Positions 13,901 through 25,700 of a stretch of DNA of 64,000 nt are shown here, in pieces. How positions within the stretch are numbered: the first letter of the stretch is position 1; each line of letters starts with the position of its first letter. Source of the DNA: Misgurnus anguillicaudatus (lineage: Eukaryota > Chordata > Actinopteri > Cypriniformes > Cobitidae); NCBI RefSeq assembly GCF_027580225.2, contig NC_073346.2, positions 7,900,001 through 7,964,000 on the forward strand. Direction: 5' to 3'. The notes under the pieces were generated by a model that saw only the letters and a program-made list of their open reading frames with translations, was not told where the DNA came from and searched no databases. A program made the position numbers and the translations under genes.

Positions 13901-16673
13901 TGAATAAAACAATGATGGGATAATTAACGAGGAAACAAGGGGGCGGGGTCAGGAGACGAGACAGAAAGCACATGGCAATGAAAAAACAAAGCCAGTGCTC
14001 TCACACAAAACATTGGGCTGCCATGATCCTGTCACTATGACTTAAAACTGTGACTTGAAGACAGGACCATGACAATACCATTTAAACGTTCCAGTCAATT
14101 AAGAAAGAAAAAAGTCCATATAAATCCCTCATAGAGCAGTCAATAGCAAATGATTTAATTTTAAGAAAAGTAATCTTTAGCTGTCATTGGGCACTGTAAA
14201 GTATTACAATCACAATCATTAGAGACCAGTCAAAAGTAGTTTTAACAACCAGCATCTCTACAAATGTAAACTACCAGACATTTAGCCTCTTTATGACTTA
14301 AAATTCATGTGTTTGGGTATAAACTATATTTGTTTGTTTTTTGTGGGCCAGAAGAACAGACAATGTTCAATTAAAATAAATTAAGAGAAAAATTAAGGGA
14401 AAGTTGTGTTTTATTGTCTCTTCAAGTAAAACACATTGGGGCGGTTTCCCGGACAGGGATTAGACTACACTGTAAAAAAATCCGTAGAAATTACAATGGT
14501 ATTGCAGCTGGGTTGCCGGTAATTTACCGTAGATCAACATTTATGTTATTCACTGGCAAGAGTTTGTTCAAAGTTAAATAAATTTTAAATATTAACAAGT
14601 CTTTATCTTTACAAAATAAAAATATACAATTACAGCCTCATGTAAAGCATTCTGGGAACCAGAAATCATCATCAACCTTTTTCTGTTTTTTGCTTCAGAT
14701 TTTGTTCTCCAGAATGTTTTGCTTGATGCTGTTTTTTAGTTTTACTCTGTAAAGACAAAGACTTGTAAATGTTTAAAGTTAATTTAACTTTGAACAAAAT
14801 GTTGCCAGTAAAAAACATAAACTTAAATCTACGGTAAATTACCGGCAACCCAGCTGCAATTTCTACAGAATTTTTTTACAGTGTAGTCCTAGACTAAAAC
14901 ATTTTTAAGAGCTGTCCAAACTGAAAACAACTTGCACTGACATATCTTAAAATACACCAGGGCCCTTTGTTTTGCCTCAAAATGCACACAGGTAATATTT
15001 TTAGTAAGGCATATTTGTTAAAACTAGTTATATTTCCTAATTAAACTAAGGCCTAGTCCTGGATTAAGCTAATCCCTGTCCGGGAAACCGCCCCTTAGTG
15101 ACCTGTTGTATAGTTTATAGTCAACATTGACATGTGATCCCATATAAAACAATTGTAATCCAGATTTGCTAATCTGAAAAAGTGTGAATCTGGATCAGGT
15201 TGATCCAATCCTATTTTGCTTTGAAAAACCAGGACAAAAGTGAGATGGTTTACCTAATCCTGAATAGCAAAACATGGGATTTCCAAATCTGTATAATTTT
15301 GATCCAGATTAAACTTTTTGAACAACTGGCCCCTAAAGATAATTAAACGTTAAAATTCGGCCTCCCATATCAGAATTAACCCATGATTTAATCCCACTCA
15401 AGCAATCAAAGAAACATTTGTCCATCTTTCAGACAAACACATCTTTGGATCTATTTTAGTAAATGTAAGGTAGTAAAGACGAAATTAACTCCTGTAAGTA
15501 TTGCATTGGGAGTTAATCTAAGGAGCGTCACATTTCCGGGTGACAACAGAGGTATTCACAACGTACTGTAGCTGGCCAATCGGAGGACACTGCGCTTTTC
15601 AGAAGGATGAGCTTTGTACAAATCAACGCGTTTCAGCGTAGTGGCTTAGATAGCAAATATAAAGTATTACAACATACAGGTCTTCACAGTTGAGGTACAC
15701 TTTCAAGAGGTGATTCAGTTGTGTTTTCGATTAGTGTTTGGAACTGTGGAGGAACACTACTAGACACTCCAGGTCTAAAGGCTTCAGTTAATCACCAGCG
15801 CTATTGCTGATTTCTCCTTTTCCAGCTCCAAGTGGTCGTCTGGACACATGGCTTAAAGTACCAGCTGATGGTGGTGTTACTGCACAGCTGTACTGGAAGG
15901 TAAGAACATGGACATACCCTGGAAAATAATGCTTCTCTAACTTTATATTACATCACGTTGTTAACCATTACAAATATCTATGACAGCAGAGATCCTGGAT
16001 TATAAAGGAAAACAGTTCTAATGTATCAAGCAAAAATAAAAAAAAACACATTTCCCTTTCAAAACTACAATTATTAGTGTTCACAGTTCAAATCTGTTTG
16101 AGTGTTGCCAGTATCCTATTAACAGTGATTGTACAGTGCATTCATAAAGTATTTACTCCCCCTTCACTTTTCAAATTTTGTTATTCAATTTAAATTTATT
16201 TATATAGCGCTTTTATTTATTTTACCCCAGGTTTCGGTTAAGCACAGTGCAATAGGTTCTTTATTGGAAAGCGATCTAATGTTAAGCAGGCCAAATTTTA
16301 CTATTTGAGTAAAATCAGTTGGTATATTGTTCCTATTTTATATCAATCATTCAATTCAATTTCAATTCAATTCAATTTTATTTATATAGCGCTTTTCACA
16401 ATTTGGTAATTGTATCAAAGCAGCTTTACATAATAGATGCAGTGAAAAGCACAGAAAATCGACAGATAGCACAACATAATAAACGATAGCACAAGCAGTT
16501 AAATTTGCTACGGCTATAAATCAACATTATAAACAAACGTATTACTAATGTAACGTATAGAAGTTAAGCCCAAAAAGGCTGCCTCCCCGGGTTGAAAAAC
16601 CCCCTAGGAGAAAAAAAACCCGGAATTTTAGCCGGGGAAGTAAAAAAAGTCATAGGAGGAAAAAACCCTTGGG

Positions 16674-16715
<42 letters not shown>

Positions 16716-19700
16716 TGAAACGGAAGGAGATTGAGCGGAGATTAAGCGGAGATTAAGCGGGATCTGCCGGTGGTCTTTGGTCAGGCATCAGCTGGACATC
16801 ACGTTGAAGAACAGCTAGTAGATCAGTTGTGTGCCGACTTTCACATGTACCGGAACTGGATCTGTTTGTCTCGTCCTCGGGATCAAGGACGAGACAGGGA
16901 GAGAGACACAAAATCTTATTAGCGTAGGGGCCGTTCACATAGAAAACAAGTGTCACACAGTAATGTGGTTTTAGTCAGCTCGGTTCCGGACAGGCTAACT
17001 ATTGCTGGTTAAGTGTATTACATATAGTTAATGATTTTAGAAACGGAAACAGAACTCGTTTGACTAAGGCCAGAGGCCCCACTGCCGTCGTTAATGCTAA
17101 CGTACAGTGGCAAACGGTTCTGTATGACATACTATTTTAAGGTCATGGGAAAAGGCCAAAATTGCAAGCCGGCCATATTTGGCAGTTAAGACTCAGTCGA
17201 AAACCAATTCAAAGTTTCAGCATATTACTAAAGAGTATTAATGAGATTTACCATGCTTTGAAGTGTTGACGAAAAAAGAAAAGGTTTTAATTTATTCATT
17301 AATTTATTTATTTATTAGGTTGTACAAGCTAGCTATTAGGAGATAAGTACCATTGTTAAAACAACTATTTGAAAGCCTTGTTAAAGAGAAAAGTTTTAAG
17401 TCTAGATTTAAAGTTATCTACTGTCTCTGATTTTCGGACGTCGGTTGGTAAATCATTCCATAGCTTAGGGGCTAAGTAGGAAAAGGATCTGCCACCTTTA
17501 GACACTTTTGATATTTTAGGGATAATTAAGAGGCCAGAATTTTGTGACCGCAATGCACGTGATGGATTGTATTCTGATAGTAATTCTCTAAGATATGAGG
17601 GTGCTAGGCCATTTAAGGCTTTGTAGGTGATTAGTAATATTTTAAATTGTATACGATATTTAACTGGTAGCCAGTGTAAAGATGCCAGAATTGGGCTTAT
17701 GCGGTCATACTTCTTAGTTCGAGTAAGAACTCTTGCAGAAGCGTTTTGAACTAGCTGAAGCTTGTTGACCTGTTTTGCATGGCATCCTCCGAGTAACGAG
17801 TTACAATAGTCTATTCTAGAGGTCATAAAAGCGTGGATAAGCTTCTCTGCATCTGATGCAGACAACATATGGCGTATTTTTGAGATATTTCTAAGGTGGA
17901 AGAATGCTGTGCGGCAGACATTGGAGATATGGCTGTCGAAGGATAAACTGCTGTCGAACATCACACCTAAATTCTTAACCGTGGAGGTTGGCACTACAGT
18001 GCAGCCATTTATGGGCAACTTGTAATCTGTCATATTATATTTGTAGCGATTCGGTTCGATAACAAGTATCTCTCTCTGTCTTATTGGAGTTTAGCATAAG
18101 AAAATTATGTGACATCTAGTCACTTATATCGCTGATGCAGTCTGATAGTTTAGAAAAATTTTGTGTTTCGCTAGGATGCGAGGAGATGTAAAGCTGTGTG
18201 TCATCTGCATAGCAGTGAAACTGTATGTTATGATTTCTGATAATATCTCCCAGAGGTAACATATATTACGAGAACAGGATAGGACCTCATATTTGTATGT
18301 GATGATTTAAAAGGTGCTTTGATGGTGCTTTATGTTTGTTTGTTTGTTTGGGGAACAGACATAGTCGCTATATGTTGATATATAACAGTGGCAAAGAACC
18401 AAAACTCCACTTGTGCAGATAAAAACTAAGTACAAGCTAAGTAGGAGAAATATCAACCTTTAGATGATTTATATTTATTCTATACTATTAAGAAACCAGA
18501 ATTATGAATCCGCAGTGAATGCGGTGGACTGTACTTTGACAGTAGCTTGCGAAGATACAGAGGCGCTAGACCATTTAATCATATTAGCAAGGTTTAGAAT
18601 TTATATGATACTTAATAGGCAGCCAGTGCAGTGATGATAAAATTAGGCTTATACCTAAAAATGTCTCCAAGGGGAAACATATATAGTGAGAAGATGGGAC
18701 CAAGAAAAATTATCCATGTGGTACCCCTATTTAACCTTAAAGTTATATGACTTTTCCTCATTTACATAAATAAAGTGATAACGATTTGACAAGTAAGACT
18801 CAAACCAGGCTAATGCCTGACCACTATTGCCAACATAATTTTCTACTCTATAGAATAAAGGGTTCAATGGTGTCAAAAGTTGCACTACTGTCCAGTAATA
18901 TGAGAGATATGATTGGATGCTAAGAGGAGGTCATTTGTTACTTTTAATAAATTGCTGTTTCTGTGCTGTGGTGGGGCATAAATCCTACCTGAATTTTTTC
19001 ATAGATGCTATTGTTTTCTAAAAATGTGGCCAGTATTATAATTAAATTTGATATTTCAATATTCTTTTTTTCATAAACTCACAGACATTTCTAAAATTAT
19101 GTTTTCACTTTGGGGTACTGAATTTAAGTTCAAGTTTAAGTAATTTAATTGTAGTTTTAGGCTGCAAGTGACATACATTTTAAAAAGTGAAGGCTGTCTG
19201 AATTCTTTTTGACTGCTCTGTACATTTAAATTATTTATTTATTTCCTATTCTTATTTATTATTTGTATATCAATTAATATTTGGTATTTGTATTGAATTC
19301 AATCAAATACAGCCCAGGGGTCTCATTTATAAAAATGTGCGTAGTATCCCTACTGAAAGTTTATGTGTGCCCAAAAGCCAAAAATGGTGTACACCAAAAA
19401 AAAAAAAAACAGTATTTATATGTTTACAGCAGTTTGACTCATCGTTAACACATTGCACAACATATTGCACAACATTTTTGGAACTGTGAACTAGTTCAAA
19501 ATTTTGAAATATGAACTATGAACTGAACTAGTTAATTTTAAAATTTGTGAAAGTAAACTTTCCCGACACTGGTTAACACATTGCACAACATAAATTAGTG
19601 GTCTAATACAGTGGTTCCCAAACTTTTTCACCGTGCGGCCCCCCTTGTGTACGGTGCATTCCTTTGCGGGTCCCCAAAGAAAATTTGTGACAAAAACTGT

Positions 19701-22700
19701 TCTAAAACTCAACATTTTAATAATAAAAAAAAAAACATTAAATTATACAAAAAAGTAATGTTTTTGGTTAGTAGCCTTATTTTTTTAGGTTTAATTACAC
19801 AGATTTCTTGATAAATTAATGTATTTCATAAAATGTCATAAAACTGGGGCACCCTTGGCACCATCTCGTGGCCCCCCTGGGGGCCCCGGCCCCCAGTTTG
19901 AAAACCAATGGTCTAATATATGTCTCTGATATATGCGCGTTCTTCTCCAGCAGCACAAGCGTTTTCCTCTGATTTACAAAGAGCAGAAATAATTTTAATA
20001 TAAAAACATAAATAGTAATTTCCTTTTACTAATAGACATATTAATTTAGCGATCTCCGTTTTTTTCTAATAACTTGCACATGTGTGAGTAAATATATTTT
20101 TTTGTGTTTTAGGCAAACGCATGTTTTTTTCATGCCGGTTTTATTATGCGCTGATTAAATATTAAAACTTATTTTTGATTTAAGATTTTACAAAAAGATG
20201 TAGGCCAAAATGAACCAATTATCACTCAGTACAAGGGCAAATAACAAAGCTGGATATAATCTTCACGATAACGTGGATCTAACGTATGATATGGAGTGAA
20301 ATTATATGTGTGCGTCATCTATAATTATAATCATTCGTCTGACATTTACTTTCTTCAATCTCACTTAAATTCACAACCTTACCATCTGTGTCGCCAATTC
20401 CCCTTGTCTCCAGAATGTGCGTACGCACGGCTCAGAGTTTGCTTAAAGGTACGCACAATCTCCCGTCACAAAAGTTTGTTTTTTATAGATCACAACCTTT
20501 GCGTAGGAACTGGCATACACACGCTTTATAAATGAGGTCCCAGGTATCATGAAATTTACATTTTAAACACTTGTAATTGAGATTTGCAGATAATCATAGC
20601 AGTGATCTACGTTACATATTATGTTCACATCTCATTTCAGCCATCACAACAATTTCGTGCAAATAGCGAGAATCTCTCATATATTATCGAATCAAAGAAG
20701 CCTAAGCAGACTTTGTGTGTTACAACTGAAGACCACTGCTTTTTCAATATCAGTAAGTGGGTTCAAAAGGTCTACCTGACAGCACGTAATAGATGCGGAA
20801 AGTCTACTCCTACTGAAGTGCCAGTGTATCGTATGAAAGGTATACAGAGTTCTTTATATTCATATATATATGTTTTATATTTAGAATTAAGATAAGTGTG
20901 TATAAATAATAACAATGTCTTTAATTCCCACATAATTCTTGAGCTATGTCTTTTCTAGCACTGGACCCTGTGTCGAATCTAATTGTGCATTCCCAGTCTA
21001 ACACATCAGTGTTGTTAGTATGGGAAAGCTTGGTGTCCTCTCGTGTCATGGGATACGTGCTGGAGTGGAGATCTCTCACCGAGTCACCAAAACTCTTCTT
21101 TACACTGCTGACAAAAAATGACTCAAGTACTGTAGTAACAGGTATTATTAAAAAAACTGTAAAATCTTGTGTTACCCAATTGTGTTGCCCAAATAATCCT
21201 GAACACAGAAATCTGTTTAGCAGTGTAACTCCACAATCAGTATTACATTGATCACAGTTGTCCCGATGCGTGTAGTGATTGTAGCTTTCCAAACTCTGCC
21301 GCTTGAGGCTTCGAAATCTTAAAAAAATGTTTGTTTTGAATCAGTGGTTCAGGGCATGCTTCAAACTGTCACGTAATTTTAGCAAACAAGGCTTAATTAC
21401 GCCATAACTGTTTGGAAACGTTTTGAAACTCAGATGATTCACCACTAGGGGGAGTTGCATCACACATGACCAGTGTCTAATATGGTTAGGTGAACTCGGG
21501 TCAGTTTTATTATGCAAGTTCATAAAACATTCATCCTTCTGACTAATAACACAACCATTTTGTCTACTTTTTCTTTATAGACAGATTTAATGACAAACAT
21601 GTGCAGAATTAAAAGGGTAGTTAGTTTTACTGATTTGTTTGCCCTAAATAAAACACAGAATACACTTTTAATTATGGTTGAATTTGTCTTAAAAATAAAT
21701 TTTTAGAAAAAATGTGGTATTATTTTGTAAAAAGTGTATAGTGTTTGGACAGATCTTGTTGCTTTTACACCATTTTAACCAACAGGTGTCGCCAGCATGT
21801 GTGGTGTTTCGAACAATTAAAAAAACTGAATCAATTTGCAAAGCAATCTCTAACCACTAGGTTTTGTGTAGAGGAAGACAAGGAGGACAAGGAAATTCTT
21901 AAACTTTATAATAAACTCATAAAGTTTAATAACACAAACAACAAACAGGCTAATGGGCAAATGTACACACATAACAGACTATGGCTACGTTTACACGTGG
22001 GCGGCTATTTTCATAAACAAATATTTTTAAACCTCTCCGGTTTCAAAAATAACATTGTGCACACGTCAGTTTTCCGAAAAGTGTTAATTTACACGTACCC
22101 GTGTATATATGCCGTCAAGAGAAGCTCAAGCCCACGTAAGCCAATCACAGGTGCTGCTGGTGGTGATGCGAACTGGTTCCTCGTGTTGGGAAGAGGAGTT
22201 GTTGCAGTAGGTGTTCGATGACGTCAAAGTCCTGCTAGAGCGATTCGAAATTAGACCTCTACGTGTGATTTCTCAACTCGCTCTCGCGGTACGTTGACAT
22301 CATCAGCCTGTCAGTTCTTGCAGCACCGCATAAAGTCGAACACGCGTTAAATTGCTGACCTCCGAGTACTCGTCTCTGCTCTTCGACACAATGGAGCAGC
22401 TGATACTGATTGCAAATACAAACACACCAAACGAGTTTCCACAAACATAAATGTGATCATGGAAGCGTTCAGAGTAACAGTCACATGTAAATATAGGTTG
22501 CACTTTTTGGCGAGCTCTGGCACATGCTGTGACGTGTATATATTCTTAAAATTCAACAAACTTAACAGTTAAATTCACTTAACTTTATTTTAGTAAGTTT
22601 AGCAGTTACATTAGTGATTTCACCTAAAAAGCTGAGGTGTAACTATATAAACTTGAACATATAGACGTATAAAACTACAGTATGTGAAATTTAAGAGATC

Positions 22701-25700
22701 AAAAAGAGAAAATGATCAAAAGGACCAAACATAACTAAAAGAATTAGAAATACTTAAATGTACTCTTCTAAAATCGATTGACAGAAAAGTCTATATATTG
22801 GTCCTATACTTGTACTCCGTGTAAATAAAGCTCATTTAAGGGGTAAACTTACAGTAAATTACTGAAAGTACATTTTTTGAGAAAAACATAAAAAGTGAAC
22901 TGAAAGTATGGTTTTAATTATGTCGTTAAAAGAAGTCCCTTACGAAAATTAAACATGGTTTTACTACAGTAAAAAAACATGGTTAGTGTAGTAAAAACCA
23001 TGGTTTTGCTAATAGTAATCAATACACCAAAAAACAACACACAAAATTTTACCACACAAAAATGGTTGATTTATACTTAAAGGGGTATACTTATAGCACA
23101 CTTAATAAACCCTGAATAAAATTCTTTTTGTAAGGATATTTATCAAGAGTAAGGGCAGAAATGTAAATATCTTCATTACTTGATTTAGAGGAGGTTTTTT
23201 ATAAAACACTATAATTTTATTTCCAGGTCGCAGCCTCATGCTTTTGGGCCCCATTGTTTTTTCACACACACATACATACATACATGCATGTATTAATCAA
23301 AAATAGATTTTCACTTCTAAAAAATGTTTAGAATTCAAAACAGTTTTTTAGTAATGGTTAAAAGAAGAGCATAAAATAACCATTTATCTATTTCATAAAA
23401 ATATTTTACAGATCAGTTTTAGTATGTGTTCCCAGTTTTAGTTTTGAACAAAATATTTGTGACTTGAAAAACCTAGAAATGTAATTGTGGCTGTTTTATT
23501 TCAAATTTCAGGGTTGGAGCCTTACAAGCCTTATGAAATCTCTATTTATCCCAAGTATGTGGACGGTATTGGACGTTCTCTTACTGTAATAGCATACACA
23601 AGTGAGACAGGTGTGTAGTATCCTGCATAAAATAAGTTTATTAAAAGTAGCCTAATAATAATACAATACTTCCCTCTAGTGGACACAGACATAAGACTTT
23701 ATAGTTTTTTTCCACATGAATAACATGTTCATGCCTCTTTGCAGCACCATCTGTCGCCCCAAAGCTGACAATTAAAGAAATTCATTCTTCAAATGTCCAA
23801 CTTGTGTGGGATGAAATTCCACTTAAGCAGAGAAATGGGATCATTCAGGGATATACCATTTTCATTTGGGATGAAAAGAACCATATTGAAAGTATTTATG
23901 GATTAAAAGTTGGTTGTAGTTGTTAGGTTTGTAATGTAAGATGTTTTATTAACCACAGTTTTCTGTTTTAAGTTATAAAGACCAAGATGACAAATGTTTT
24001 GATGAAAGATGTTCAGCCTTTCTCCACATATCATTTCCTTATATCAGTCCATACCCTGGGTGGGAGTTTAAACGGAACAGTTGTGACCCTCAAAACTAAA
24101 ATTGGTAAGTGCCTATGATTAAAATTGTGCAATAATTCAGAAACATTTAATTATGAATGTCAAGAAAATTATGTGTCTGTGTGTGTGTTTGTGTGTGTGT
24201 GCTGCTTAACTCTTTCCCTGCCATTGACAAGTTATCTCGTCAATTAGGAAAAAACGTTTGCATAAAAAACGTGTTCCTGATGAGGTTTTATGTTAATCTT
24301 TTTAATATTTTTAGACAAAAAAATTTACTAAGGCATTTTGTGAAACTTTTGTAAAAAAAAAATGCTGGCTGGCAACTTTCCAAAAAATGCTGGCAGTGAA
24401 ATAGTTAGTTTGTGAACCCTCCAGATATGGTCATTGTTTTTGTGTAAAAGAATTAAAACATTTATATCCAAACCGCAATTTGTAAAGCAGACTATTCAAA
24501 TGATGCACACAAACAAAAATATATTTTGTCATTATTCATTTAACAAAAGTTGTTTATCTCACAAAAACTGAAACTTTGTGTAGAAGTATGTGAACCCCTT
24601 TATTTAGTAGTTTATAGCACCCCATTTTGCAGCCATTGCTTCAAACATCTTCTGTAAGCACTAACCAGTCTCATACATCTGTCTTTGGGGATTTTAGCCC
24701 ACTCATCCTTGCAGCCAGCTAATAGAGGCTGGAGGGACATCTAGTAGGTTTTTGCCTGCTTTAGGTCGAGCCACAACATTTCAAATGGAACGAGATCCAC
24801 AATTTGACAAAGCCAATCCAGTGTGTGAATCGTCTTTCTTTTGAGACATTTCTTGGTGGTTTTGATTGAATGCGTTGGGTTGTCTTGTTGTATCACCCAT
24901 TTTCAGCCCAACGTCAGATCCCTTACTGATGGCAGGGGGTTTTTATCAAGAACTTCCTGATAGGCCTGGGAACTCAAAATCTATTTGAAGAAATAAATCT
25001 ATTTTGAACTCGTCTGTCCAGAGAATGGACTCCCAAAAGGCCTCTGGCTTATCCATATGATCTCTGGCAAAGTTAAAATGGTCTTTGATAATTTTCCTCA
25101 GACAGTGATCTTAATAGGTTTCATATGATGCTTTTTCATTGCATAGTCAGGTCAGGTTGTGTCAGCTCACCTCACTTTGGCTTGGTTAGCTTTTCCGTTG
25201 AGTTTAGTAACACTTCGGAGTGGGAGGGATTATAGGCGTGACGTTATATTTGCCCTGCCATTTGCTGTGACATCATACGAGTGGGAGTGTTGTTGTACAT
25301 TCCCATACATTAATTTATTTCTCCGTCCGCCACAAAATGAAAATTGACCACCACAAATAAATGTTTGCACATCGTGTTAATCACTACCTCTGTCTCACAT
25401 TGTACCTCTGTACAAACACCTGTGGCATCCATTTACACACTCCGCTGAGCCTCATTTAAGTTGCTTTAAGCATATATTCGTAAATCTGGAAAAAAACTGT
25501 TACGGTGTTCCTGATTCTCAACCTGTGGATGTTTTCATTGCTAAAAGAGAATTTGGGAACTTATAGCAGAGCACAGATGACAACATGTTTACTCAAGACA
25601 GCGCAAGCTAGCATGAGGGTAAAGCTTATCTTTTACATTATAGGATGACGCTGGTAGTGACGATTTTCTCAGACCAATCAGTGTTTTCGTGTCACGTTTT

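Larger units (their letters stand above)
11564..14074 (-). mobile_element. Non-autonomous LTR retrotransposon with minisatellite interior
   Basis: LTRs at 11564-12046 (483 bp) and 13595-14074 (480 bp) begin TGTCAGG and end CCATGACA. They differ by a 3-bp indel and at least one substitution near 11601/13632. The 5-bp duplication ATACC flanks the element (11559-11563, 14075-14079). Minus orientation is shown by the purine tract AAGGGGAGGG next to the LTR (12047-12059) and AATAAA on the minus strand (11626-11631). The 1.55-kb interior has no protease, reverse transcriptase or integrase. It holds a proline/arginine-rich ORF starting 31 bp inside the 5' LTR and two tandem arrays. It has the same plan as the 347-1551 element, but a different LTR. 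Confidence 0.9.
11149..15334. mobile_element. Outer DNA transposon hosting nested insertions
   Basis: The ends are inverted: AGGGCCAGTTGTTCAAAAA from 11149 and TTTTTGAACAACTGGCCCCT to 15334. The original element is short; most of the 4.2 kb is later insertions, namely an LTR retrotransposon (11564-14074) and a GGGCGG-ended MITE (14438-15094), which itself contains a TA-flanked MITE. No transposase seen. Confidence 0.75.
16180..18300 (-). mobile_element. L2-clade LINE, 5'-truncated, with 3' UTR
   Basis: Minus-strand non-LTR retrotransposon. From 18290 down it encodes the end of the reverse transcriptase, with YADD at 18200-18211 in the context [11 protein letters not shown]; then the C-terminal ORF (17365-18033); then a 3' UTR that includes TTTATATAGCGCTTTT near 16380-16396 (a second such tail lies near 16199-16215). 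A (TA)n run at 16678-16711 lies in the UTR. 5' truncation is usual for LINEs. Confidence 0.85.

Noticed and set aside
21745..22221. 158-residue + strand ORF
   Set aside because: Starts in unique DNA and runs into a hAT-type repeat near 21981; no similarity recognised.
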